64,000 bases of DNA from Cephalotus follicularis (Eukaryota > Streptophyta > Magnoliopsida > Oxalidales > Cephalotaceae). The notes beneath the pieces are model-generated. The model saw only the letters and a list, made by a program, of their open reading frames with translations. It was not told the DNA's origin and made no database searches. This document shows, in pieces, positions 1-11,097 of this stretch (the stretch's first letter is position 1; each line of letters opens with the position of its first letter). Position numbers and translations under genes: made by a program. The stretch covers positions 62,001 through 126,000 of the forward strand of contig BDDD01000894.1 of NCBI GenBank assembly GCA_001972305.1. The letters are read 5' to 3'.

Positions 1-81
1 ATCCATAAGTACAATTTCGTACAATATCATATAAATACAAGCACATACATGCAAGAATGTACACATAAGATATATGGGGCT

Positions 82-235
82 TACATTCTTCCCAATAGGC
101 ATCAACCATCCTCCACCAATGCTCCGCTTCACCTTGTGGCATATAAGTGGCAAAAGCAACCTTCTTTGAGACTGAACATTCCAAGACCCTGAAGATTTTC
201 TCTAACTGCATCAATAATCTCTCAGCGACTGTTCG
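82..235 (-). pseudogene. Ty3/gypsy gag fragment
   Basis: The reverse strand reads about 50 codons of a retrotransposon Gag capsid domain without a stop, including AERLLMQLEKIF and the hallmark EHWWRMV followed by an acidic DAYWEE stretch. This is the N-terminal capsid region that, in Ty3/gypsy elements, forms the particle shell. Only about a fifth of a normal gag is present. It stops abruptly near base 235, where non-coding LTR-like DNA begins, so it is a truncated relic. It is related to, but clearly different from, the gag genes near 26 kb and 55 kb in this window. Confidence 0.75.
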
Positions 236-1782
236 TGTCGTTGACCCGATTCAATATTACCCTAATCTAACAATTAGCAAAATGGAAAGTAGGGATCGTT
301 CCCACAAAGAGCTGTGACGATATACTATAAAAATGAACTTAGAATACTTAAACAAGAATAATAAATACTAAATTAATTTAACTAAGCAAACAATGTAAAT
401 GGAGAAACTTGAAGAGAGAATTGATTTGAATTAAACTACTTTAATGAGAAATTGAATTAATTATCTAATGCAATATGACAAAATAAAAATGAAATTAATA
501 TGAGAAAACAATTCTGTGGATGTGTGAATCCCCGCATGTATATATACTCAATTTCATGGCATAAATTCTGGTTTAAGGTAATATCACAGATATCATAGAA
601 AATAATGATTTAGCCTAGGTACACACCCTATCCTGTCAAAGCTTGATATTCTTGAAAGGATAATTTGTTAAAGGATGTCTTTGGTGCAATCACATAGAAA
701 AATTAAGAATCATCGCATGATGTGAATGAAATAGAGCTACAAGCACTAAAACATCATAACAGATTTTATATCATTAAAATTCCTTCTCATCAATGTTGCA
801 CATACATTAACAAGAAAAGATTGTCTTACAAACATGCTATTAAACTAGAAAACTAGATATTAATATATATATAACATGGGTTCATCTACATCCAGGGATA
901 AAAGTACTTAGCCGATCATGATGATGGAGACTGCAATAATCTTCAATTCGTTTTCCATCCAAGCAGTAGCCTTTTCTTCTTTTTTGTTTCACGTTAACCA
1001 GCCTCTCCTTGACCTGGCTTCTCTTTCTTTTTATACTCAGCTTATTGCCTGCAAAAAGGGAAAAAATCTAACCTATTACAATATGAATCAAACTATAAAA
1101 ACTTTCCAATTCTGGCACTTGATATGCCGTAAGCGTCGACGCTTAAGTCTTGGGCGTCGACGCTTAAGTGTTTTGCGTGAATGGTTTGATATGTTGAATG
1201 CGCTAGGCGTCGACGTTATTCTTGTGATATAGGGTATTTTTGAGTGTTAAGCGTCGACGTGTAAAATCAAGGCGTCGACGCATAACTGTGAATGTAGGAT
1301 GGCGTTGACGTCTTCCTCTTTGCCCGTCAACGTTTAAGCTACTTCTGAATTGTGCAATTATGGCGTTGACGTCTTGATCATGGAGTTAATGCCTAAAGAT
1401 TGAATTCCCAGCACGTTGACGCCTAAGCAATTGGTGTTGACGAAAATCATAAATCTATAGATTTGTTCATCATCAAGTGGAAAGCGTCGACGCTATCTTA
1501 GAAACCGTCAGTGCTTTAGAGTTAGGTGTTGATGCTTAAGTCTTGGCATCAAAGTCTTGCCCTGTTTTCTGCAAAATTTTGTTATTCTTCACACTTTTGA
1601 TCTTCTTTTCTTCTACTGCGCCAATTTTGTCTTGTGTTTCTGCATTTTGATCTTTTTGGTTCTTATATGAAAGTCATTCAAACACAACTAAAGTAATATG
1701 TTCCAAGCATAAAAATACAATAATTAACTCATTAAAAGCATACATTTTTATGCTTATCAAATACCCCCATGCTTGAACTTTA
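236..1782 (-). repeat. Athila-like LTR region, non-coding
   Basis: No coding sequence is visible. The right end (about 1690-1782) contains a poly-T-like ATGCTTATCA boundary followed by CCCCCATGCTTGAACTT, which on the reverse strand is a purine tract next to TGATAAGC, as expected for a polypurine tract and LTR start. The same sequence around the ATGCTTA boundary recurs near 7800-7895, upstream of the Athila-type gag. The left end holds a GATCGTTCCCACA-type block typical of Athila/Tat LTR-leader DNA. I infer a minus-strand 3' LTR of about 1.5 kb. The exact left end is uncertain. It contains the palindrome array at 1133-1555. Confidence 0.5.
1133..1555. repeat. GTCGAC palindrome array, GCGTCGACGC word
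   Basis: Fifteen perfect or decayed copies of a 10-bp palindrome start at about 1133, 1154, 1207, 1251, 1272, 1302, 1324, 1363, 1383, 1403, 1424, 1484, 1505, 1526 and 1546. They fall into pairs 20-22 bp apart. Perfect copies read GCGTCGACGC; most variants are CG to TG or CA changes (GCGTTGACG, CGTCAACG, GTGTTGATGC). The cluster is non-coding and lies inside an Athila-like LTR region. Its function is unknown; see the findings for the family-wide pattern. Confidence 0.8.
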
Positions 1783-1967
1783 TGTCACAGCCCGTTTTCA
1801 AGTAGAAACACATAAGGTGGTAAAGGCAATTAACATTAAGATTCAGCTCATGTAAATACCATAAAAAAATTTAAACTTTTAAACAAGATATCAGTTACGG
1901 AAGCATTAAAACTCATAAGCTGAAATCACGTAACGTGCATCCCATACTGTACGATACTAAATACAAG
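1783..1967 (-). repeat. Gypsy LTR fragment (gypsy C type)
   Basis: Starts TGTCACAGCCCG and matches the first ~190 bp of the LTR at 31584 almost word for word (GGTGGTAAAGGCAATT, GTTACGGAAGCATTA, GTGCATCCCATACTG). Only the terminal part remains. It is cut on the right at the Sirevirus LTR that starts TGAAAGACTACAAGAGG. In the sense orientation of this family it is the last part of the LTR on the minus strand. Confidence 0.8.
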
Positions 1968-2506
1968 TGAAAGACTACAAGAGGGGGGTGAATTGTAGAC
2001 TTTAAATAAATTATGAACTTTTTCGAAAAATTAGCCAAAATAAAAATTAAACTAACAATTCAAAAACAACAATTATATTCAAACAATTATACTAACAAAA
2101 TAAAGAGATAGAGTAGAAGAATGCAAACACAGTTTTATAGTGGTTCGGCTTAATCTCTTGCCTACGTCCACTTTTCTCAAGGATCTCCTTGAGTTTTCAC
2201 TAGTATCCGACCTCGAATACAATAGTTGTGATTGACCTCAATCACACACACAAGGGTTCACTTCGCTCAAATATTTGAACAAATACAAGAATGAATAGCT
2301 TTTTATATCACCTCTCAAAGGCTTGATATAGACTAAATTTGCTCACAATAATAGTTTGAAATAAGACAAGAACAACTCAGAGTAATGCTATGATTGCTGT
2401 ATGACTTGATTGATGTTTCTTGGTTGTTCTTGAGCCCTATTTATATTGTTTTTGATGAAAGAGCCGTTGTGTAATGTCTTGTAGCCGTTGGAATAATTTT
2501 GGAAAC
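1968..2506 (-). repeat. Sirevirus LTR fragment
   Basis: Begins TGAAAGACTACAAGAGGGGG followed by GTGAATTGTAGAC, the reverse complement of the TTCACCCCC...TTGTAG...TCA end typical of Sirevirus copia LTRs and similar to the LTR at 41969 in this window. It also carries the GTGGTTCGGC...CCTACGTCCAC block found in many plant LTRs. It is cut at 2507 by a chromovirus LTR, so it is partial. Confidence 0.65.
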
Positions 2507-2544
2507 TGTAACACCCCGTGTTATATTTTGGAGTATGCATTTTA

Positions 2545-2566
2545 AGTGTGTGTGTGTGTGTGTGTG
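2545..2566. repeat. (TG)n microsatellite
   Basis: About ten uninterrupted TG dinucleotides lie just inside the start of the chromovirus LTR. It also reads as (CA)n on the other strand, giving a spurious His-Thr run in translation. Confidence 0.9.
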
Positions 2567-4084
2567 GCATGTATAATAAATTATGGTCATTGGATAATTT
2601 AATTAAGGCATGCATTAGCTTTTATTGGATTGAAGATATTAATTATTATAATGAACGAAGTTATTGAGGTTTCTAAATGGGTCAAGTTATTTGTGTTCTT
2701 ATTATTGGGCTAAAGTCATAATGTTGTTTAAGTGCTAATTATATGGTTTAAGAGCCCAAATTCCTTTGTTTATAAACATGGCTAATTAGTGTATGTACTA
2801 AGGCCCAAATAAGGCTTAAATTAATGTTAAAATTCGGCCCACACATGTCAAGCTTCTCTTTTTTCATATGGTAGCCGAATTTAGCATATTTTTAAGCCCA
2901 AAATGTTTTTCTCTTGGCCATTTAACATGTAAGAAAGGCCCAAATCTCCTTTTTTTTTAATATGGCCGAATTTGTCAATTGTTAAGTATCAAAATCACTT
3001 TTTTCTTCTTGAAACGCTAGCCCAATGTCCACTTTCTTCTTATAGTTTCTAGACTACTCTTCATCCTTCTTGTTATGAGTCTTACAAAGGAAGACACGAC
3101 ATCTTCATTCACTTTGGCCGAAGCACACTCCACCCACAAGCTCTCAAATTCTTCTTCATTTCTTTAAGGAACAAACTAGAAATTTATCTCTCCTTCATCC
3201 TTCAAATTAATCCAGGTAAGCTCTACTAATATTTTTTTATTGTATTGCTTGAGATGTTCATACTCCCAGTATATCATTTTGGGTTATAGTCAGATTTTTA
3301 GGTAAATGATATATCATAATAATTATGATCATAGTTCATAGTAATTGGAGTAAGATAGCATGAGTTAATTCTTTCCTTACCCCCATATTATTTCCTGGAA
3401 AAATTCGGGTTCCATGTAGGGGTAGTAAAATTGATATTTTTATGGTTTAAAAGGAGGATTAATGGACATTAGTAAGCATGTGTTAAGAAAGTGGAAGTAT
3501 ATAAATTCAGAGGTTCTCATTTTATGCTTTAAAAAATTTCTGGTTTATAGTTGATAAGGAGGAATTTATATTCTTTATGGATTTAAGGATGGTTTGGCTT
3601 GTTAGTAGGTTGGAAATTATATATCTATAGTGAGGGATTCAAGAAATAGAATTAAATTAACTATTCCTTGTACTTGAAATTTGGTTTCTATGGTTAAGTG
3701 TTAAAAGAATTGATTATTTCTTTATTTCAATAAAAGTTGTTTTAAGATGAATAAGGAAGTAGTATCATGTTAAGAAATAATTAGTAAAGGTGGATTCATT
3801 GAAATGGAGAAAGGATGTTAGATGATACTAATGGTGTGGTGGTATATATATGTATATATTGAAGGTATATGCAAATGGTATTGCAATGCTAATTAATTTC
3901 AAGTGTAACTAGGAGATTGTGGAAGTTTTGGGGAGATGAATTAAGTTATTTATGTGTTATATGTGAATAATATGGGAGTTTGATAAGGGAAGGAGTGAGT
4001 ATGGGCTACTAGTAGGAAGAAATCTACAATCTTTATGAGTTATAAGTTGCTAAGAAAGTATATGAAAATGGTGTTTTAGTCACT

Positions 4085-4680
4085 TTTCGGACCTAGAGTT
4101 GTCCGATAGACTTGAAATTTTAATGATAGACCTTAGAATATGTTTAAATATTACCTGTAAAGTTTCGTGCCAAACAGACTTTGTTTGGACCAGAAAGTGC
4201 GAAATTACGCAAAAATCGTTTTGAAACGGTGATTTTACAAAGGAGCATATAGCTCTGCTTATCCGTTTGAATTGATTTTTGAACAGCAGACTCTTAGATA
4301 TGTTTAAACACATTCTTCAAAGTTTGGTGTCAAACGGATATGATTTTGACCAAAAAGTCTCGTTTTTGCAGTTTTTACGGAAAAATAGTTCAAACCTTAG
4401 TTTTTCAAAGTAGCTCATAGCTCCGGTTATCGGTTTGACTTCATTTTTCAGTGGTAGGCTCTTGGGTAGGAATAAACACATTTTCCAAAGTTTCAACTCC
4501 ATTTGATCTTTAAAAATGGTAAATGACCATTAACTTTGCTTTTGCGGAAAACACGTTTAGCAACGACTTTACAAAGAAGACTAGAGCTTAGCTTGTCGGT
4601 TTTACTTGATTTTCGAATGACCGAATACTGGGATCTTTTAATTATGATCTGGAAAATTTCACTTTGATACGACATGTTAA
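4085..4680. repeat. Degenerate ~165 bp tandem repeats in LTR
   Basis: A recurring block with the core AGCTC(C/T)G(C/G)TTAT(C)CG(G)TTTGA(A/C)TT is seen at about 4095, 4251, 4419 and 4585, i.e. every 156-168 bp. Each copy is followed by a diverged TTTTTGA(A)CAG, a CAAAGTTT...TCAAACGGAT-like segment, and a TTTACAAAG or TTTTCAAAG end. About four units, each strongly diverged. Non-coding and within the LTR. Confidence 0.7.
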
Positions 4681-5215
4681 TGCATAAAGTAGCTCATATG
4701 TGCATTTCATGCATTCTATATGTTTAAGCGTAGGAAATGTAATTAATGAGATATCTGTATAATGCTATTGTAGACAAGAATCCTGTATCCGATCCGGAGA
4801 AATCGGGGGCCTAGTCCACATTAGTCGACTTCAAAAAAAAAAAATCTGTGAGTGGGACATTCCCTTCCTTTATTTTATTGTCTTTGAGATTCTTGTATAT
4901 CACATGTGCCCTTTTGTGTTCATGATTTGTGATAGTTCGATCGGGATTTGAATCCCACATGTCATTTTGTTGATTTTGTTCCATGATTGTGATATCGAAC
5001 GAGCATGTGAGTGTTCTGGCTCTGGGTGACAATGTCACCTTCCCTTATGTTTGTCATTATGATATGTGATACTGTGTTTTATATTCTGATGCTGGTACCT
5101 TTATGATGTTTGTTCACGTAAAAAGAATGTTTTAAAATTTATAGCCGCAAGTGCACGGATCATGCAGTAACGGGTCGAACGCAGGGAAACGTAAACTAGT
5201 TATAATTTATCCAAC

Positions 5216-6802
5216 CTAATTAATTAATGCATTACTTGTGGCCAAGAATGGTCTACCAAGGATAACTGGGATTTGATCTTTTATATTCACAACAGGCTGG
5301 GTATCTAATACGACAATGTCGACAGGAAAGAAAAACTCACCAACCTTTATCAAAACATCCTCAATTTTCCCTCTTGGTACTTTCACCGACCTATCAGCTA
5401 ATTGCAATTTCGTGGTGGTCGGGAGCAACTCTCCTAAACCTAGTTGCTCAAAAACTGACGAAGGCAACAAATTCACACTTGCTCCTAAATCGAGCAAGGC
5501 ATGATCGATTTTGGTGTTACCAATCACACAAGAGATTGTCGGGCAGCCAGGATCTTTGTACTTTCGTATCGTGGGTTGCGAAAACATTGCACTAATGTTG
5601 GCTGCCAAGAAAGCCTTTTTCGGAGTCTGAAGGATCCTCTTCTTCGTGCATAAGTCTTTAAGGACTTTTGCGTAAGAGGGCACCTGTTCAATAGCTTCAA
5701 GCAATGGGATATTGATTTGAACTTGTTTAAATGTGTTGATGATCTTTTCCATTGCTGAGGCTTTCTTATTTTTCTCTAATCTCTTTGGAAAAGGAGCTGG
5801 GGGATCAAATGAACGTTTGGGTATTTTCATTAATTGTTCATTTTCCTCTCTTTCTTTCTCTTCGCTAACATCTTCCTGCGCATTTAAATTTGTTGGTTGC
5901 ACAAATGAGTCAACCAACTGTTCTTTTGATTTTTCATGCGCAGATGACTCAACCAACTCCTCGCTCGAATTTACTGTTTTATCTGCTGGTTGGTACTCAC
6001 TGCCACTTCGCAAGGCAAATGCTTGATCGGATGGGCCGGAAGAAGATGAGCATTGCGGATTAGATTGTGGTTGGATACGATCAGGCTGAATCATATTCGT
6101 CCTAGGATTCGGTTCAGGTTGGGAGGGCAACTTCCCTTTTTCTCTTATATGCACCGTAGATGTTAGCTGAGAGATTTGCTTTTCTAGCTTATGCTGACTA
6201 GTCATCACAGTGCTCATAAGAAGTTCCATACTCTTTTCTAAAGACGAAAACCTAGACGTATCTTCCCTTTGGTTCAACAATCTAGGTGATTGTTGATTTT
6301 GGAATTGATTTTGTGGGAAGGGTGGTTGGACATTGTTTGAATTCGGGGAAAACCTTTGATATGTCTGCTGTGGAGCAGACAGGATAGAAAAGTTCGAAGG
6401 TTGTCCCAAAAAGTGTGAAGGTGGGGCACCAACGCTAGAAGGCTGCCCCGAAAAGGTAGACAGTCCTCGCATGTTTTGCCCTTGACTCCATGAGAAGTTT
6501 GGATGATTTCGCCAACCCGGATTGTAAGTGTTACTATACGGGTTGTATTGGTTCATTGCGGACACATTCTCATGAGTATATTGATTTTCAATGTAGCTTT
6601 GGCATTCTTCGATTACATGACTTGGTGACTGGCACCAAGAACACATAGGGGCACTTTGATTGATTTGATTTACTTGTGAGGAACCCCTAAGCAATGACTC
6701 TATTCTCTTGAGGTGGCTATCTAACTGTGCCTGGAGCGCAACTGCTCCTTCTATAACGTACCCTTTACTAGGCAATGCTCTCTCGGAAATTTGAGCTGAC
6801 TC
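5216..6802 (-). pseudogene. Athila-type gag C-terminus and protease
   Basis: About 528 codons follow an in-frame TGA, so this is the second part of one gag-pro frame that starts at 7504. Near its beginning is a zinc knuckle, CSWCQSPSHVIEEC (C-X2-C-X4-H-X4-C), which binds genomic RNA. Then comes a long low-complexity Asn/Gln/Pro/Ser-rich linker. Last is a retropepsin-like domain of the Athila type: DHALLDLGASVNLLP, LGLGELLP, and VILGRPFLATSNALI at the end. The catalytic triad is D-L-G rather than D-S/T-G, which is common in this lineage. Reverse transcriptase, RNase H and integrase are missing: the frame ends in TAG at 5216 and LTR-like DNA follows directly. Role: particle assembly and polyprotein cleavage. 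As it stands the element is defective. Confidence 0.85.
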
Positions 6803-7504
6803 TCACTCTCTAGTTCGCTCTCCCAAATCTAAAAGGAAATTCCATGCATCGTTTTCATCAGTGTAGGAGGTGAACCCATCGGGACACAAAGATTCGACCA
6901 ATTGCTTGGTCTGGTAGTCTATCCCTTCGTAGATGATTTGGCATAAATGCCACATGTTTAAACCATGATGAGGACACTCTAAGAGAAGATCTTTAAAACG
7001 TTCCATACACCTAGAAAACGATTCATTGGGTTTTTGACGAAACTGGAGAATGTCGTTCCTAAGTTTTTTGGTTTTATGAAGCGGAAAGAATTTCTTTAGG
7101 AACGAGCCAGTGAACTGATCCCAAGTGGAGATGGAATTAGTTGGGAGACTGTAGAGCCACTTCTTAGCTCCGTCTTTAAGAGCAAAGTTTATGAATCGCA
7201 ACTTGATATCATCGTCAGATAGTTGCTGAAGTTTCATGAGGGCGCATACCTCCTCGAACTCGCGAAGAAAGAGATATGCATCCTCATTGGGTACACCATG
7301 AAAGTGCGGGAGCATGCTAATGAACTGTGATTTTAACTCAAAATTGTTCCCGTTAGGTGCAAGCAACAGGATACTGGATGGTTGCGCTGTCCTAGCGGGG
7401 TAGAATTTGTCGCGAAGAGTTTGAAGTGGTCGTGCATCCGCCATTGGTCTTGGTTGATTAATTCTTTCTAAACGATGGTTTGGACCACGAACCCAATCGG
7501 TCAT
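6803..7504 (-). pseudogene. Athila-type gag N-terminal (capsid) part
   Basis: About 233 codons starting at the ATG at 7504. It contains the retrotransposon Gag domain typical of non-chromo (Athila/Tat) gypsy elements: MLPHFHGVPNEDAYLFLREF, then WLYSLPTNSISTWDQ, FLKKFFP and CPHHG, ending in DENDAWNFLLDLGERTRE. A single TGA at 6803-6805 interrupts the frame. The downstream codons continue the same protein in the same frame (ESAQISERALPSKG), so this is one gene broken by one nonsense change, plausibly CGA to TGA. It would form the capsid shell. Confidence 0.88.
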
Positions 7505-7895
7505 AAACTAAACTAAATGAAATCCTAAACTAATGGTAAAAATAAACTTAGCAAAACTAGGGTTTGTTTAAAGCTTATGCAAAGATTATGAGAATTTGTT
7601 GGTAAAGCTTATGCAATTCCCTAATTAAACTAAGCTAACGAAAACACAAAGGTCAATGCAAGAAACCTAATTTATCTAAGTTAGAAAATTGTTAAGGATT
7701 ATGCGAATGAGGTTAAATGTTTGTTTAAAAATTATGCTGACCCTATTTAAACTAAATTAGAGTTGTTAGAAAAAACACAAAAACAGAAAAATCAAAATAA
7801 AAATAAAAATCATTAAAACACAACCAAAGTAGTCTATTCCAAGCATAAAAATATCACAAATAATGCATTAAAAACAACACATTTTTATGCTAAAC
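7505..7895 (-). other. Athila-type untranslated leader
   Basis: No gene. This AT-rich stretch lies just upstream of the gag start at 7504 on the minus strand. Its right end (7800-7895) repeats the CCAAGCATAAAAATA...TTTTTATGCT sequence at 1700-1760, so it is probably the start of the same LTR or leader. It stops sharply at 7896, where plus-strand gypsy pol sequence begins. Confidence 0.55.
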
Positions 7896-9669
7896 ATATG
7901 GCGTCATTATCTGTATGGTGAGGTCTGCCAGATCTTTACTGACCACCAGAGTTTGAGGTATTTGTCTTCTCAACCACATTTGAACATGAGGCAGAGGAGA
8001 TGGATCGAGCTCATCAAGGATTATGATTGTACCATCGAGTATCATCCTGGTAAGCCCAACGTGGTTGCTGATGCGTTGAGCAGGAATTCTTCCGCTTCCT
8101 TGGCTCATGTATGTTTGGTTTACTTGACGATGTTGGAACAGTTGAGATCTTTGAAGGCAAAGCTGTCTGCCGGGGACAGTGGAGCAGTGTTGGCTTCTCT
8201 ACGAGTGAGGTCTGTTTGGGAAGAGTAGATCCGGGGATTGCAAGAGAAGGACTGGAGGTTGGCCATGTTGTTGAAACAAGTCAGAGAGGGTTCTCGGACT
8301 GACTTCCACATCAGGGGTGAAGGTGCTCTGATGTTTGGGCAGAGGATATGTGTACCACATGTCGAGACGATCAAGCGAGAGATCTTGGATGAAGCTCATC
8401 GTTCTCCTTGGTCAATACATCCTGGAAGTACCAAGACGTATCGTGACCTAAGGCAGTTTTTTTGGAGGCGGGGCATGAAGCGTGAGATTGCCAGGTTCGT
8501 AGCAAGGTGCTTGACGTGCCAGCAGGTGAAGGCTGACCGACAAAAGCCTTCAGAACTTCTTCAACCGCTTCCTATTCCAGTGTGGAAAAGGGACAACATA
8601 TCGATGGACTTTCTCCCTGGTTTTCCTCGAACGAGGAGTAAGCATGATGCAATCTGGGTGATTGTCGATCGTTTGGCCAAGTCTCTTCACTTCATACCTA
8701 TAAGGAAGGACTTCAGTTTGGACAAGTTACCTCGGTTGTATGTGGACGGTGTGATCAGGTTACATGGGATCCCCAGCAGTATAGTTTCGGATAGAGACCC
8801 GAGGTTCACATCAAGATTCTGGCGGAGCTTACAGAGGACGTTGGGGACGGAGTTGCGACTCAGTACGGTGTACCATCCTCAGACCTATGGGCAGTCAGAG
8901 TGTGCTATCCAGATTCTTGAGGACATGTTGAGAGCCTGTGTCATGGATTTCTGAGGAAGTTGGGATGACCATTTGACTTGGATCGAGTTCGCCTACAACA
9001 ACAGCTATCAGGTGAGCATTGATATGGCCCCTTCTGAGGTGTTGTACGACAGACATTGTCGAACCCCCTTGTGTTGGAATGAGGTGGGAGAACACCAGTT
9101 GTCAGGACCCGAGTTAGTCAGGGACGCAGCAGAGAAGGTGAAGGTGATCCGAGATCATTTGCATGCGGCCCAGAGTAGGCACATGTGCTACGCAGACAAA
9201 TGTCGTAAGGACTTGGAATTCTCTGTAGGTGAAAAGGTTTTTCTCAGGGAATCACCTTACACGGGGATTATTCATTTTGGCAAGCGTGGGAAGCTTAGCC
9301 CAATGTACATAGGTCCCTTTGAGATTTTGCAAAGGATCAGACCAGTGGCTTATTGTCTGGCGTTGCTCGAGGGGATGGCCAGGGTGCACGACGTGTTTCA
9401 CGTATTGGTGCTAAGGAAGTACGTTGCTGATCCTTCAAATGTATTGACCGAACAAGTGGTGTTGGCCGGGGAGGATTTACCTGTGTTGGCTTATGAGGAA
9501 ACCCCAGAGCGATCTTAAACCGTCGAGAACAAGTGTTGAGGAACAAGACCATTCCCTTGGTAAAGATCTTGGGGAGAAACCTTGTAGCGAAACAGGCTAC
9601 CTGGGAATGTGAGGACCAGATGAGGGAGCATTATCCTGATTTGTTCCCTGGACCAAAACTAGAATTTTG
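7896..9669 (+). pseudogene. Chromovirus pol 3' half: RNase H end and integrase
   Basis: Pol sequence starts mid-domain at WRHYLYGE, so RT and most of RNase H are lost. In order it shows the end of RNase H ([27 protein letters not shown]); the integrase HHCC zinc domain (HRSPWSIHPGSTKTY, CLTC); and the integrase core with MDFLPG, SDRDPRF and QSE carrying the D, D and E residues. The C-terminal domain follows (GKRGKLSPMYIGPFEI, VHDVFHV). One frame holds throughout to about 9515 but carries a TAG at 8226 and a TGA at 8952. A frameshift near 9515 puts the last ~50 codons, a chromodomain-like ATWECEDQMREHYPDLF tail, in another frame, ending in TGA at 9667. The LTR follows after 28 bases. It would insert the element's cDNA, but is clearly dead. 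Confidence 0.88.
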
Positions 9670-9680
9670 AGGACAAAATT

Positions 9681-9697
9681 GCTTAAGGGGGTGAGGA
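9681..9697 (+). other. Polypurine tract
   Basis: GCTTAAGGGGGTGAGGA lies between the end of pol and the LTR. It is the expected RNase H-resistant primer for plus-strand DNA synthesis and fits the AAGGGGGG-AGGA form usual in Tekay-type elements. Confidence 0.8.
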
Positions 9698-10523
9698 TAT
9701 AACGACCCGCATTAATTTTTGGGTAAATTGATGCTTGGGGCTTGGGGAAATTTTTTTTTCTCATTGGTTGTGGTTGGCTTGGGTTATTTTCTTGGATAAT
9801 GTTAGTTTGCCTTGGGCTTCGTGGAGGCCCAATGGTTGTTATGGATTAAGAGATAAGAGATATTTGTTTTGAGTTGGGATATGTGCAAAGCTTGCTTAAG
9901 AAGCTTGGCAGTTGGCTTTCGGCAGACGTCTTATCCATCATCCCATGCCTGAAGAAGCATTTGAGAGAGTGAACTTTCATCTTTCTTCTTCGTCTTTCTT
10001 CTGAAGCTTCGATCACTGTCTGAGGTTGGGACTTTCTTTACTCGTCTACACGTCTAGTAGGTAAGAGTTATCCTCGGTACGTTATGGTATGTCGCTTTGT
10101 TGGTGTTGAGACGATCTATGAGGCCGAGGAAGAGCTTTGCCTTGGTTTTCATGGATGTATGTGGTTCATGCATAACTTCAGAGATGTTGTTCATGGTGGC
10201 TAAGCGTTGTTGTGTGTTGGTCTTGTAGAGGAAGATCTAGGCACAGAGCCATCGCAACAAGGAAGCTAGCTGAGTAAGCTACTGATACTAGTGAGTGAGA
10301 TGTTCTTCACTCTATCAATTGATAACTGAGAGTTTACTCTTTATATGCCCTTCCATGATATTATCGTCGACTAGGATTTCTTCTCCTGTTTTCTTGTTGA
10401 CATTGCATGTGAATACTGTTGTTTTCGAGCTGAGGGATCAATGCCTGGGTTGAACTTGTTGTTTCCCCTTTATGTTTAAGTATTCATGCTTTATTTGATA
10501 TCATGTGTTGTTGTCCTTGGGTA

Positions 10524-10559
10524 CTGGTTACTGGTTACTGGTTACTGGTTACTTGGTTA
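10524..10559. repeat. CTGGTTA heptamer tandem repeat
   Basis: Four perfect CTGGTTA units followed by CTTGGTTA, inside the chromovirus LTR. Likely replication slippage. Confidence 0.9.
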
Positions 10560-10900
10560 TGTATGAGACTTGTTATGACTGATGGCAGAGTGGGCGTTCG
10601 ATCCCAATTCCATTTAGCAGTGCCATTGTCTATGATAAACTGTTTGGTGTGACTGTGCCTGGGTTCCATACCCGGATCTGCTCATTTCATTGGTCTATGA
10701 TGGAATGATGTGTGAGGGCAGCTGTGGATCCGCTATATTCTTGGTCAGGCCATAATGGAGTCCTCGGGCATGAGATTGCCAGCACGAGATGGTCTAAGTG
10801 GTGATACACTTACCTCAGAGCCGATGTTCTCCTCTGTCATCTCGTCAAGGGTGGATCTGAGCGGTTATTCACGGGCCTCTTGGACGATATTAACGCTATG

Positions 10901-11090
10901 TGATTGCCGACGAGTTAGCTCCTCGATTGATGTTCATATGGTGTAGTGCTGAGCTCGTGATTGCTGACGGGGGTGGGCTTGCGTAGCCCCTCGATTGATG
11001 TTCATGTAGTGAGGTGCGCCAACGTGTGATTGCCGGGGAAGGAGTGCTTGCGTAGCCCTTCTACCGATGTTCATGCGGTACTCTGGAAGT
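10901..11090. repeat. Imperfect ~57-69 bp tandem repeats in LTR
   Basis: Units starting TGATTGC(C/T)G at 10901, 10958 and 11027 share GCTTGCGTAGCCC and (A/T)GATGTTCAT(A/G). A more degenerate fourth copy (GAGATTGCCAGC...GATGTTCTCC) is visible near 10770. Non-coding. Confidence 0.75.
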
Positions 11091-11097
11091 GGGTATC

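Larger units (their letters stand above)
2507..5130 (+). repeat. Chromovirus-type LTR, probably solo or truncated
   Basis: Starts TGTAACACCCCGTGTTA, the usual start of Tekay/Del-type LTRs. About 2.6 kb of AT-rich, non-coding DNA follows, with recurring GGCCCA/GCCCAAA motifs near the start, a TG microsatellite at 2545-2566, and degenerate tandem repeats at 4085-4680. No gag or pol of this family flanks it. The right edge is approximate, because the sequence changes character near 5130 and an Athila-type block (GCAAGTGCACGGATCA at about 5147) follows. It may therefore be a solo LTR, but I cannot show a target duplication. Confidence 0.55.
9698..11097 (+). repeat. Chromovirus 3' LTR, right end not identified
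   Basis: Starts TATAACGACCCGC, probably a mutated TGTAACGACCC, directly after the polypurine tract. About 1.4 kb of non-coding sequence with two tandem-repeat zones (10524-10559 and 10901-11090). It ends where the copia-1 LTR begins at 11098, so it is cut short or interrupted. No partner 5' LTR is in the window. Confidence 0.7.

Noticed and set aside
1133-1555. Terminal inverted repeats of small DNA transposons (MITEs)
   Set aside because: There are many copies at fixed short spacing rather than a pair around an internal sequence, and no flanking target duplication.
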